Source: an uncultured Clostridia bacterium
GTDB lineage: Bacteria; Bacillota; Clostridia; UBA1381
DNA length: 64,000 nt
Direction of reading: 5' to 3'
NCBI GenBank assembly: GCA_934444735.1
Contig: CAKSDE010000011.1
Location: forward strand, 1 to 64,000
Shown here: in pieces, positions 25,086 to 34,451 of the stretch
Numbering within the stretch: the first letter of the stretch is position 1
How the letters are laid out: every line of letters starts with the position of its first letter
Program-made: the position numbers and the translations under genes
Notes under the pieces: model-generated
The model's database searches: none
Told to the model about the DNA's origin: nothing
What the model saw: only the letters and a program-made list of their open reading frames with translations

Positions 25086-26015
25086 TTGAAAAAATACAGA
25101 GGAAAAATTATTGCGGCGGCGGCTGTTGCGGCGGTTTTGGTTTTTGTGTATTGGTGGGGCGGAAATTCACCTGCTCTGCATGGCTGGAAAGCAGCGGAAA
25201 ATCAAGCTGAGAGCACAATCAAAGATAGGCCGCAGGAAAATAAAAAAGAGCAAAAAAGCGAAGATAATAAAAATGCCGAAGTTCCTGCCGATACGGCACC
25301 GGAGCAACAAGAGCCGCAGCCGGCTGCCGTTGCACCGGGAAGTACCGCGACTCCCGAGAACAGACCGCAAAATCCCGACAATACACCGATGACGGCAGAG
25401 GAAAAAATCGAGCTTGCGGAAAAAATCGCCGAGAGCAGTGCAGGCGGTACGGTAAGTGCGCCGACGCATCAGGAAACGAGCGTTATCTACCCCGAGCAAA
25501 ACAGCATAGAGGTGAGCGGTGAAGAAGATAATGCGCCTGCGCCGATGACACCGCAAGAGAGTAAAGCGGAGGTGCAAAATGAGGGAGAACATACCTGTAC
25601 GCTCTCGGTCAGATGCGATTCGATACTTTCAAACATGGCATGGCTTGATCCTGCAAAGGTAGAGCTTGTGCCGTCGGACGGCGTGATTTTTGCTGAAAAA
25701 ACCGTAACCTTTTATGAGGGCGAGAGCGTGTTTAATCTGCTTTCGCGCGAGATGAAGAAGAATAAGATTCATATGGAGTTTGAAAATACACCGCTTTATA
25801 ACAGCGCATATATCGAAGGTATAGCAAACCTTTATGAATTTGACTGCGGAGAGCTTTCGGGGTGGATGTATAAAGTAAACGGCTGGTTCCCGAACTACGG
25901 CTGTTCAAGATATAAGCTCAAAGACGGCGATAAGGTGGAATGGGTTTATACCTGCAATCTGGGAGTAGATGTTGGTGGATATTACAGTTCAAGCGGAGGA
26001 CAGAAGTCTGAATAA
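25086..26015 (+). CDS. Membrane-anchored DUF4430 (transcobalamin beta-domain-like) protein
   Basis: The 309-residue protein has one N-terminal membrane helix (about 7-25), a Pro/Glu/Gln/Lys-rich linker (about 40-165) that could cross the cell wall, and a C-terminal DUF4430 domain (about 170-300). That domain contains ESVFNLLSREM, then GELSGWMYKVNGWFPNYG and LKDGDKVEWVYT. DUF4430 resembles the C-terminal beta domain of intrinsic factor and transcobalamin, which closes over cobalamin. With the toroid protein encoded 40 bases upstream it would supply the second half of such a binder. I chose TTG at 25086, since AAGGAGGAG ends 5 bases upstream. Direct cobalamin binding is inferred. Confidence 0.85.
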   Translation: MKKYRGKIIAAAAVAAVLVFVYWWGGNSPALHGWKAAENQAESTIKDRPQENKKEQKSEDNKNAEVPADTAPEQQEPQPAAVAPGSTATPENRPQNPDNTPMTAEEKIELAEKIAESSAGGTVSAPTHQETSVIYPEQNSIEVSGEEDNAPAPMTPQESKAEVQNEGEHTCTLSVRCDSILSNMAWLDPAKVELVPSDGVIFAEKTVTFYEGESVFNLLSREMKKNKIHMEFENTPLYNSAYIEGIANLYEFDCGELSGWMYKVNGWFPNYGCSRYKLKDGDKVEWVYTCNLGVDVGGYYSSSGGQKSE

Positions 26016-26234
26016 AATCGCCCATAGCACAGCTTTTTGCTCGGGGCGGTACCGTCGTACAGAGCAGTGGCGTTACCTAAATCAATGATTTAGAACGCTG
26101 TTGCATGGCTCTCGTTCCCAAATTAAAAATTTGGACTCGGGCTCAACTACTCGCTGCAAAGCAGCTACTTGCGAACAATTTTCTTTCAGACTTAAGTTTT
26201 GTGCCTTACGGCACGGAGAGGAACAGTTATAAAA
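26016..26234. other. Intergenic hairpin array inside the B12 operon
   Basis: This 219-base gap holds a series of perfect short hairpins: CTAAATCA-A-TGATTTAG, CCAAATT-AAA-AATTTGG and GCTGC-AAA-GCAGC, plus GTAC-rich segments near 26048-26060. The style is like the palindromic modules at 4332 and 11818, but the sequence differs. No ORF with a plausible start was found. It may be a processing or stability element within the transcript. Confidence 0.5.
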
Positions 26235-27122
26235 ATGAGTGAATTTAAGAATTACCACCCGTTGGTGAATTTCGCCTATTTTGCGGCGGTAATAGTGTTT
26301 TCGATGATTTTTACAAACCCGATATGTGAGAGTGTAGGTTTTCTCGCGGCATTTTCCTACTCGGTAAAACTGGGCGGCAAAAAAAGCGCCGTATCCGAGC
26401 TTTTATGCATATTGCCGATCGTAATTTTAAGCGCACTTCTAAACCCGATGTTTAACCATGAGGGCGTGACGATAATAGCATATCTTCCGAGCGGCAATCC
26501 GCTGACGCTGGAGTCGATAGCCTGCGGACTGGGTACGGCGCTTATGCTGTCGTGCGTGATATGTATATTTTCCTGCTTTAATAAAATTATGACAAGCGAT
26601 AAATTTATGTATCTTTTCGGGAAAATGATCCCCTCTCTGTCGCTTATGCTCTCCATGACCTTGCGGTTTGTGCCGAGATTTACCGAACGCGCAAAAAAGA
26701 TTGGCGCGGCGCAGGAATGTATCGGCAGGAGTATGCATGACGGCGGAATAATAACGCGGACAAAAAATGCGATAAGACAGCTTTCGATTCTTATTACATG
26801 GAGTATGGAAAATGCAATAGAAACGGCAGACAGTATGAAAAGCCGCGGATTCGGGACGGGGAAACGGACGGCTTTTTCAAATTTCAAGCTTGAAAAACGG
26901 GATGCATACGCGCTCGCCGGAATTGCAGCACTTGCGGCATATATAATTTGTGGCGCAAAAAATAAAGTTTTAAGTTTCAGATATTTCCCGAGCATTGTAA
27001 AAGCGGAGCTTTCGCCGTATGCAATAAGCGTTTTTTGCGCTTACCTTGTACTTTTTTGCATACCGATTATATTGGAAATAACGGAGGAAATCAGATGGAG
27101 AAGATCAGAGTCGAAAATTTGA
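26235..27122 (+). CDS. ECF transporter T-component (EcfT)
   Basis: This 295-residue membrane protein has about five or six helices and the EcfT coupling motif near residue 205 (ADSMKSRGFGTG), which docks on the ATPases. It is the scaffold subunit of energy-coupling-factor vitamin transporters. I chose ATG at 26235 (MSEFKNYHP) over an upstream TTG at 26199, because GGAGAGGA lies 12 bases before the ATG. The end overlaps the next gene by 28 bases, so they are co-translated. With the fused A-A'-S chain downstream this makes a complete, dedicated (group I-like) transporter; cobalamin is the likely substrate from the riboswitch and S-domain type. Confidence 0.88.
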   Translation: MSEFKNYHPLVNFAYFAAVIVFSMIFTNPICESVGFLAAFSYSVKLGGKKSAVSELLCILPIVILSALLNPMFNHEGVTIIAYLPSGNPLTLESIACGLGTALMLSCVICIFSCFNKIMTSDKFMYLFGKMIPSLSLMLSMTLRFVPRFTERAKKIGAAQECIGRSMHDGGIITRTKNAIRQLSILITWSMENAIETADSMKSRGFGTGKRTAFSNFKLEKRDAYALAGIAALAAYIICGAKNKVLSFRYFPSIVKAELSPYAISVFCAYLVLFCIPIILEITEEIRWRRSESKI

Positions 27123-29647
27123 CATTTTCATATCCGAATAAGAAAAAAGCTGCATTGGAAAATATCAGCCTGTCGGTTTTTGAGGGCGAATTTATCGTTG
27201 TATGCGGAAAATCGGGGTCGGGGAAAACTACCCTTTTAAGGCTTTTAAAGCCAATAATCGCACCGTTCGGAGAGCGTTTGGGAAAAGTATATCTGGACGG
27301 CAAAGATATGTCGGAGCTTTCGGATAGGGAGCAAGCCGAAAGAATAGGTTATGTTATGCAGAACCCCGATAATCAGATTGTGTGCGACAAGGTGTGGCAC
27401 GAGCTTGCTTTCGGCTTGGAGAGCCTGTCCTGCCCCGAGGAGGAGATTCGTGCAAGAGTGGCGGAGATGGCATCATTTTTCGGGATACAGAACTGGTTTT
27501 ATAAGAATGTTTCGGAGCTTTCGGGCGGACAAAAGCAGCTTTTGAATCTTGCCTCGGTTATGGTTATGCAGCCGTCGGTGCTGATTTTGGACGAGCCGAC
27601 AAGTCAGCTTGATCCGATCGCGGCGCACGATTTTTTGCAGACGGTTTTGAAGATAAACCGTGAACTGGGTACAACGGTGATACTTTCTGAGCACAGGCTC
27701 GAGGAGGCAATACCGCTTGCCGACAGAACGGCGGTGATTGAGGATTCGCATCTGTTGGTTTTTGATACACCCCAAAATGCTGCCGGGTTTTTAAAAGATA
27801 CAAATAACGGTATGTATGCGGCACTGCCGACGCCGATGCGGATTTTCTATGAGGCAAAGGGCGAGGGTGAATGTCCGACAGATGTAAAAAGTGCAAGAGA
27901 GTGGCTGTCGGCAATGCCAATAAGCAATGATGCAGTCTTTGCCGATAAAAAAGCGCCGACGGGCGATGATGCGGTAATTTTAAAAAATGTATGGTTTCGG
28001 TATGAAAAGGATTTGCCGGACGTTTTGTCGGGACTTAGCTTTTCGGCAAAGACAGGCGGAATTTATGCGATTTTAGGGGGGAACGGAGTCGGCAAATCCA
28101 CCGCGCTTTCGGTGATAGCAGGGATAAAAAAGCCATATCGGGGAGCTGTGAAGATTGCAGACGGCAAAAGCGCCGCACTCCTGCCGCAAAACCCCGAAAC
28201 ACTCTTTTCACAAAAGACGGTTTTGGCGGAATTGCAGACTATGGAAAAGGACAGAGAAAAGATAGAGAATGTAATCGGGTTTTGCGAACTGGGTGAGCTT
28301 TTGGATTCGCACCCTTACGATTTGTCGGGCGGAGAAAAACAGAGAGCGGCGCTCTCAATGCTTCTTTTGAAAAATCCCGATATATTGCTCTTGGACGAGC
28401 CGACAAAAGGCTTTGACGCGGAATTTAAACTGAAATTTGCCAAGCTTTTAAAGAGGCTTAAAAAAAGCGGAATATGCGTGATTATGGTTTCGCACGACAT
28501 TGAGTTTTGCGCAAAATATGCCGATGTATGCGCAATGATGTTTGACGGCAAAATGGTTTCGGAAAATACACCGAAGAAATTCTTTGAAAATAACAGCTTT
28601 TACACAACCGCCGCAAACCGTATCGCAAAAAACATTATTCCCGGTGCGGTTTTGGAGGAGGATATACTAAAAGCACTGGGTGTTGCGCCAAAAGCCGAGG
28701 ATACAGAGGAGGATTCTGTCGTATTAAAAAGACATGAGCCTGAAATTCCGGCAAAAAAGAAAAAGCTCTCGGGAAAAAATATTATTTTGGGGAGCTTGTC
28801 GATTGCAGCATCGGCGGTTTCTCTCTATTTTTGCAAAACGCGCGAAAACAGCATTTTTTGGCAGATTATAAGCATGATTTTTGTGTGGTGTGCGGGAATG
28901 AACCTGATACCGCAGCGTGAGTTCGGTATTAAAAAGATAAAAAAAGAAAAGCTTTCAAAAAGAACGCTTGCGGCGGCTTTTATGATACTTCTCATGATAC
29001 CGATTACAATATTTTTCGGCGCGTTCTATTTGGAGGATAAGAAATATTACTTTATAAGCCTTTTGGTTATTTTGGAAACAAGCCTGCCGTTTTTCATGAT
29101 TTTTGAAAAGCGAAAACCGAAGGCGAGAGAGCTGATAATGATAAGCGTACTCTCGGCAATAACGGTTGCGGGAAGAATGGTTTTTGCGCCCTTTCCTCAG
29201 TTTAAGCCTGTTGCGGCAATGGTGATTATAACAGGCGTGACATTAGGGGGCGAGAGCGGATTTTTGGTGGGCGCTATAGGTGCATTTGTGTCTAATTTCT
29301 ATTTTTCGCAAGGCCCCTGGACGCCGTGGCAGATGTTTTCGTTCGGGATAATCGGCTTTTTAGCCGGAGTGATATTCCAAAAAGGGATTTTAAAGAAGAA
29401 CAGATGGGAGCTGTGCCTGTTCGGATTTTTGTCGGTATTTATAATATACGGCGGAATTATGGATACGGCAACGGTTGCAATCTGGCAGCAGAACCTGACA
29501 AAGGAGATGCTTTTGACAAATATCATCTCGGGAATCCCCTTTAATCTGGTGCACGCAGGGGGAACAGTGCTGTTTTTGTGGTTTGCCGCAGAGCCGATGT
29601 GTGAAAAAATCGAAAGGGTCAAGGTTAAATACGGACTTATTGAATGA
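27095..29647 (+). CDS. Fused ECF ATPase-ATPase-S-component (CbrT-like)
   Basis: The 850-residue chain fuses three ECF subunits. ATPase 1 (about 1-225) has GKSGSGKTTL, LSGGQKQLLNLA and VLILDEPTSQLD. ATPase 2 (about 285-500) has GGNGVGKSTAL, LSGGEKQRAAL and ILLLDEPTKGFD. The C-terminal third (about 570-850) is a membrane S-component with GRMVFAPFPQFKPVAAMVII and FYFSQGPWTPWQMFSFGIIG, the pattern of the family containing the cobalamin/cobinamide transporter CbrT. Separate A and A' chains plus a separate S protein are usual; a fixed A-A'-S fusion removes subunit sharing. I chose ATG at 27095, with GGAGG 7 bases before it. Both ATP sites look intact. Confidence 0.88.
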   Translation: MEKIRVENLTFSYPNKKKAALENISLSVFEGEFIVVCGKSGSGKTTLLRLLKPIIAPFGERLGKVYLDGKDMSELSDREQAERIGYVMQNPDNQIVCDKVWHELAFGLESLSCPEEEIRARVAEMASFFGIQNWFYKNVSELSGGQKQLLNLASVMVMQPSVLILDEPTSQLDPIAAHDFLQTVLKINRELGTTVILSEHRLEEAIPLADRTAVIEDSHLLVFDTPQNAAGFLKDTNNGMYAALPTPMRIFYEAKGEGECPTDVKSAREWLSAMPISNDAVFADKKAPTGDDAVILKNVWFRYEKDLPDVLSGLSFSAKTGGIYAILGGNGVGKSTALSVIAGIKKPYRGAVKIADGKSAALLPQNPETLFSQKTVLAELQTMEKDREKIENVIGFCELGELLDSHPYDLSGGEKQRAALSMLLLKNPDILLLDEPTKGFDAEFKLKFAKLLKRLKKSGICVIMVSHDIEFCAKYADVCAMMFDGKMVSENTPKKFFENNSFYTTAANRIAKNIIPGAVLEEDILKALGVAPKAEDTEEDSVVLKRHEPEIPAKKKKLSGKNIILGSLSIAASAVSLYFCKTRENSIFWQIISMIFVWCAGMNLIPQREFGIKKIKKEKLSKRTLAAAFMILLMIPITIFFGAFYLEDKKYYFISLLVILETSLPFFMIFEKRKPKARELIMISVLSAITVAGRMVFAPFPQFKPVAAMVIITGVTLGGESGFLVGAIGAFVSNFYFSQGPWTPWQMFSFGIIGFLAGVIFQKGILKKNRWELCLFGFLSVFIIYGGIMDTATVAIWQQNLTKEMLLTNIISGIPFNLVHAGGTVLFLWFAAEPMCEKIERVKVKYGLIE

Positions 29648-29656
29648 GAAGAAAAT

Positions 29657-29730
29657 AGGGAATGTTAAAAAACTCCGGAACACAAGAAAAGAAATAATTC
29701 CAAAGCTTTTTTCCTATTCTCCCAAAAAAC
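29657..29730 (+). repeat. Composite dispersed repeat, copy without insert
   Basis: It matches the outer parts of 4240-4447 (ACTCCGGAAC, CAAGAAAAGAAA, TAATTCCAAAGCTTTTTTCC) but lacks the 133-base insert. The empty junction is at 29694/29695. Confidence 0.75.
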
Positions 29731-29772
29731 AAAGGCTATTTAAAAAGCAATTGATTTTTTAAATACTGCCTT
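29731..29772 (+). terminator. Terminator-like hairpin of the dispersed repeat
   Basis: AGGCTATTTAAAAAGCAATT pairs imperfectly with AATTGATTTTTTAAAT...GCCT and is followed by TTTT. It is a decayed version of the hairpins at 4448 and 34452. It may separate the ECF genes from the large SLH gene or only weaken read-through. Confidence 0.55.
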
Positions 29773-29817
29773 TTATATAGATTAAAAATTCCTGAAAATT
29801 GCAAAAGGAGAGAGAAC

Positions 29818-32800
29818 ATGAAGACAAAGAACAGAATTTTTGCGGCTTTAATAAGCATTATGATGCTTGCAGGACTTGTGCCGCAAGCGGTAATGGCAGA
29901 TGAGAGTGGAATCAAAATCACATTTTCTGCGCAAAAAGACGGTGCGTTTCTCTTTACAAGAAACGAAATAGAAGTCACCGATGGTTTGGCGGAAGAGTAC
30001 GGTTATACCGTAAGCGAGAAGGATCACAACAGTGTTGCGGTTGAGGACGCGACTGTATTTGACGCGCTTGTTGCGGTACACAAGCTTAAATACGGCGACA
30101 AGTTTACAAAAGATACCGCAAAAAATTATCTTGATATATCCTCCTCGGGTATGCTTACAAAAGCATTTTCCGAGAATGCGTCAGCAACAAGCTTTTTCGT
30201 AGACGGCACAATGTTAAATGACGGAATTGTCGGTCAATACGGTACAACGGGATATATGGCAGATACTGCACGCTTAAAAAAAGACGATAACGTGGAGTTC
30301 TGGTTCTATCAGGACAGTGCTTATTGGAGTGACTACTACACTTATTTTACCGAAACTAAGGTTGAGGCAGCTGAAAATGAAAAATTCACGCTTGAATTGG
30401 ACGGCTTTATGGCGATGAGTGCTATGGGGTATGAGCCGAAACCTGCTCCGATAAACGGTGAGGACGGATATATTACCTTAAATACGGTAAATAAAGACGG
30501 ATCATTGAGCGAGGCGCTAAAGGGTGATGACGGAAAAGAGATTACAATCGACGGCAAAGGTACGGCAACATTGAGCTTTTCTGAGGCAGGTACATATATC
30601 GTTACGGCAAGCGGCATGGAGGGGGATATGGGTGCCCCGATAGTTGCGCCGTGGTGCGAGGTGACGGTGGTTGCCGACAATACTCCGCGTTTTGATAATA
30701 TTCAGTTTATGAGCAGTGCAATAAAGGATTATTCTTCGGTATATAAGTTTGATCCGAAAGTAACTCAGTATGATCTGGAATTTAAAAATGCGACAACAAC
30801 CAAGCTGACCTTGATGACCTCTACAACCTATGATACCGAAAAATATACGGCAGAGGCAGAATATGTAAACTCGGACGGCGAGTATACAAAAGTTACAATA
30901 AACAACAAAAAACTTACGTATCTCGAGAAAATACCGTTTGAGAAAACGGCAATAAAAATTATAATTTCGGATAAAGAAGATCCGGACAACAAAACGGTAT
31001 ATACTTATAACATTACACGTCCGAGAGATACGGGAAAGAACATAAAGAGCAAGGGTATTGAGCTTGTACCGGACGCAAGAGCGCTTTTGGCGACAAAGTA
31101 CCTTAATAATGCAGAGGGTACAATGTTTGTGGCAGATGACAGCGGAAATCCCACAACGGCAACCGGCGTTACAGGTGCAAAGAATAACTACCGCACATAT
31201 TTGTTGAACGGTACACAGAAGTTTTCGCTGAAGCTTTCGGGCAATTCGGGATATGAGCATCTGCGCTATTCGATTGACGGCGGAAAAAGCTGGCTTGAAC
31301 CTGTAAACGGCGAAACCGAGAAAATCGGATTTTCGGACGGTGTCACAAAGGTTGAGATTGCAGTTTTAGACGATAAAACTTATACCGAAAACATCGCAGC
31401 GGGTAAGGATGGCTTTGCAGACGCTGAACCGAATGTATATAATGTTTGGGTTGAGCAGGTAACACTTGAAAATGCAAGCGCACAGATTATCGAGGCTACA
31501 GCGGATAACGGCGACTGGTATCCTGAATTTGATAAAGATAAAGATACTTTTGTTATAGTTGTACCCGAGGATAACGCACATTCTGTTCTGACATTTAAGG
31601 CAGCAAACGGCGCAACGGTAAAATTAGGTTCAAACGATCTTTCGGCGGGCGAGACGGGAGAGTATACTGTTGAACTAAAGACGAGCAAGCAGACTTTGAC
31701 TGTAACATCGGCAGACAAGGCAATCTCAAACAGCTATACTTTCAGTATGCAAAAGAGAAAGGCTGGATACCCCGATAAGGTTATCGACCACCTTTGCATA
31801 AACAGTCAGTATACCAACGGAATAGGATTCGGAAACGGTGCGTCACCGTGGGTTTCGTTAAACGGATCGATTACTTCGATCGGTAACTTCGGCGGATATA
31901 TAACATATTATTATGAGGACGCTATAAAGGACAATCCGAATAATAAATACGGCATGGACTTTTATGTTTACGGAAATGCCAATAAAGATACATCGACAGC
32001 TACAAAGACAAGCTTTTTCGAGCCGGCGCAGTGTTGGGTATCGGAGGACGGCAAGGTATGGTACGCTCTTGCGGGATCCGCGCACTATGATGACGGCGTT
32101 GACTGGAATTATACAGTAACATACGAAAAAGCGGCAAACGGCAAGACTGCTTGGAGCGATAATCACGGAAATACCAATGACGGAACGTCTTATACAGGTG
32201 TTTATCCTTTGGCGGCTAAGTATTTCCTGAATAATTTGGCAGAAAGCGATAAAATTACACTTTCGGGAATTGTGCTTCCGGCAAGAGACGGCGATATTGC
32301 AGTTTCGGGCAGGGCAGTTGATGCATACCCTGTAAAATGGGGATATGCGGACTGTTTCCCGAACGGTAAAATCGGCGCGGACGTAAATCCGTACACCGAT
32401 AACACTAACTTTGATGTTTTGGCAAACGGATTCGACCTGGAATGGGCGGTAGATGAAAAGGGTAATCCGATAGATGTTTCGGATAAAGAATTTCATTATG
32501 TGAAATTGCAGACTGTATCGAATATCTGGCACGTACCGTTCGGTGAAAAATCACCCGAGATTGCCGGAATGATAAAAACAACCGCACAAAGCGAGGCGGT
32601 CGGCGTAACAGACGCACCGACAGGCGTTACAATCACCGACGGTGCAAGCACAAAGACGGTAAACTTCTCCGAGGATCAGCAGGTATACAGGGTAAATCTC
32701 GGGGATATGAAATATGTAAAGGTATCGGTAAACGGCACCGCCCAAGACGATAACATTTACGTAAACAACCAAAGAATTGCAGCTGACGGCACGGCTGACG

Positions 32801-34398
32801 GAATAAAAATCACAAAAGAGTCGGGCGAGAAAGCTGTAAGGGTACTCGTACAAAACGGCGATAAAGAGCCGCGCATATATGTTCTGCGCCTTTCGGGCAC
32901 GGCGAGCGAATCGGGAGATTTAATCGAGGGAGTAAAGCTCAATATAGAGGGCAGCATAAGAACTCTTTCAACGACGGACGGAAAGGTATATAAAGAGTCT
33001 GTCGGTTACAGAATAAAAACTGTAGGTATTATGCCCGTTGCGGATCCAAAAACGACAATTAAGATAAACGGTGAGGATATAAAGGAAAGCTATATCTTAA
33101 AAGACGGAGAAAACGAGTTTATAATCAGTGCCGAAAAGGACGGTATAACAAGCGAAGTAACCGTAAATATCACAAAAGCGACAGCACCGTCACATAGCGG
33201 CGACACTCGCGTTCGTGTATATTTCACGCTTATGGGCGATGATGTACACGGTGATGACGGCGAGATACATACATTAAGAGCCGGAAATCTTACAACATGG
33301 ATTGCTAAAACATCATATGAACTGGAATATCCCGTAACGGTTATCGATGTTATAGAAAAGGCGCTTGACGGAAAGTATACGATTATAAACGGCGGCGGAA
33401 ACTATATTTCGCAGATAGACGATTTGGCGGAATTTACAAACGGTATCAATTCGGGCTGGATGTATACCTTAAACGGCAAGCACCCGAATAAAGGTGTTGC
33501 CGAGCAATCCGTTTCGGACGGTGATTCGATAATTCTTCACTATACCGATGACTATACTCAGGAACAGGGTTCTGAGGAATGGAATAATGACAGAGGCGGA
33601 AGCTCACCGTCGGCAACAAAGTATACCGTTACATTTAAAACCGACAGCGAAACAACACTTGAAACTCAAAGAGTGAAAAAGAATGCATTGGCTAACAAGC
33701 CGGAGGATCCTAAAAAAGACGGATATAAGTTCGCCGGTTGGTACAGTGACGAAGAGCTTACAAAGATCTATGATTTTTCACAGAAGGTGACGAAGAGTAT
33801 AACACTTTTTGCAAAATGGGAAAAAGAAGAAGTGACAAGCACATTCCCGTTTAACGATGTGAAAACGGACGACTGGTTCTATGAGGCGGTAAAATATGCA
33901 TATGCAAACGGTATCTTTGAGGGAGTTGCCGAAGACACTTTTGCACCGAAAAATAACGTTACAAGAGCAATGTTTGTAACGGTTATGTATCGCCTTGAAA
34001 AGGGTGCGGCACAAGATGCGGAGTCTGTATTTGACGATATAGAAAACGGTGCATGGTATAAAGACGCTGTTTTGTGGGGATATAAAAACGGTATCGTAAA
34101 CGGTGTTTCCGAAAAGAGCTTTGCACCGAATAAGGTTATCACTCGTGAAGAGATGGCGGCAATGCTCTACCGTTTTGCAAAATTTAAAGGCTATGATGTA
34201 AGCGTCGGAGAGAACACGAATATTTTGTCGTATGATGATTTCGATAAGATTTCGGAATATGCAGTGGATGCGATTGGGTATACGGCAGGCGCAGGCATCA
34301 TGACAGGAAAGAGCGAATCGACAATCAACCCGAAGGACGCGGCAACACGTGCCGAGGCAGCGGCAATGATTATGAGATTCATAGAAAAAAATAAATAA
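29818..34398 (+). CDS. Giant SLH surface protein with two DUF4430-type domains
   Basis: The 1526-residue protein has a signal peptide (1-26) and a DUF4430-like domain at about 70-185 (TVFDALVAVHKLKYGD ... LKKDDNVEFWFYQD). Two cadherin-like beta-sandwich regions follow (about 290-400 and 560-655). Next is a module at about 660-930 with YGMDFYVYGNA and CWVSEDGKVWYALAGSAHYDD, then a second DUF4430 domain at about 1130-1250 (GINSGWMYTLNGKHPNKGVA). The C-terminus has one InlB-type repeat (about 1270-1336) and three SLH modules (about 1341-1526). It is wall-anchored and multi-domain. It follows the ECF transporter and shares DUF4430 with the gene at 25086, so a role in corrinoid capture is likely. 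Whether it belongs to the same transcript is unclear, because a terminator-like repeat lies between. It has a good GGAG site before the ATG. Confidence 0.82.
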   Translation: MKTKNRIFAALISIMMLAGLVPQAVMADESGIKITFSAQKDGAFLFTRNEIEVTDGLAEEYGYTVSEKDHNSVAVEDATVFDALVAVHKLKYGDKFTKDTAKNYLDISSSGMLTKAFSENASATSFFVDGTMLNDGIVGQYGTTGYMADTARLKKDDNVEFWFYQDSAYWSDYYTYFTETKVEAAENEKFTLELDGFMAMSAMGYEPKPAPINGEDGYITLNTVNKDGSLSEALKGDDGKEITIDGKGTATLSFSEAGTYIVTASGMEGDMGAPIVAPWCEVTVVADNTPRFDNIQFMSSAIKDYSSVYKFDPKVTQYDLEFKNATTTKLTLMTSTTYDTEKYTAEAEYVNSDGEYTKVTINNKKLTYLEKIPFEKTAIKIIISDKEDPDNKTVYTYNITRPRDTGKNIKSKGIELVPDARALLATKYLNNAEGTMFVADDSGNPTTATGVTGAKNNYRTYLLNGTQKFSLKLSGNSGYEHLRYSIDGGKSWLEPVNGETEKIGFSDGVTKVEIAVLDDKTYTENIAAGKDGFADAEPNVYNVWVEQVTLENASAQIIEATADNGDWYPEFDKDKDTFVIVVPEDNAHSVLTFKAANGATVKLGSNDLSAGETGEYTVELKTSKQTLTVTSADKAISNSYTFSMQKRKAGYPDKVIDHLCINSQYTNGIGFGNGASPWVSLNGSITSIGNFGGYITYYYEDAIKDNPNNKYGMDFYVYGNANKDTSTATKTSFFEPAQCWVSEDGKVWYALAGSAHYDDGVDWNYTVTYEKAANGKTAWSDNHGNTNDGTSYTGVYPLAAKYFLNNLAESDKITLSGIVLPARDGDIAVSGRAVDAYPVKWGYADCFPNGKIGADVNPYTDNTNFDVLANGFDLEWAVDEKGNPIDVSDKEFHYVKLQTVSNIWHVPFGEKSPEIAGMIKTTAQSEAVGVTDAPTGVTITDGASTKTVNFSEDQQVYRVNLGDMKYVKVSVNGTAQDDNIYVNNQRIAADGTADGIKITKESGEKAVRVLVQNGDKEPRIYVLRLSGTASESGDLIEGVKLNIEGSIRTLSTTDGKVYKESVGYRIKTVGIMPVADPKTTIKINGEDIKESYILKDGENEFIISAEKDGITSEVTVNITKATAPSHSGDTRVRVYFTLMGDDVHGDDGEIHTLRAGNLTTWIAKTSYELEYPVTVIDVIEKALDGKYTIINGGGNYISQIDDLAEFTNGINSGWMYTLNGKHPNKGVAEQSVSDGDSIILHYTDDYTQEQGSEEWNNDRGGSSPSATKYTVTFKTDSETTLETQRVKKNALANKPEDPKKDGYKFAGWYSDEELTKIYDFSQKVTKSITLFAKWEKEEVTSTFPFNDVKTDDWFYEAVKYAYANGIFEGVAEDTFAPKNNVTRAMFVTVMYRLEKGAAQDAESVFDDIENGAWYKDAVLWGYKNGIVNGVSEKSFAPNKVITREEMAAMLYRFAKFKGYDVSVGENTNILSYDDFDKISEYAVDAIGYTAGAGIMTGKSESTINPKDAATRAEAAAMIMRFIEKNK

Positions 34399-34451
34399 GG
34401 AACTGTAAAAGACGCAGGCGGCAAAATGCCAAAGCGTATCCCGAAAAGAGA

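Noticed and set aside
30517..32532. Long minus-strand ORFs (30517-31260, 31858-32532) opposite the giant SLH gene
   Set aside because: They are antisense to a protein with clear domains, rich in Cys, Arg and Ile from reverse codon bias, and lack ribosome sites.
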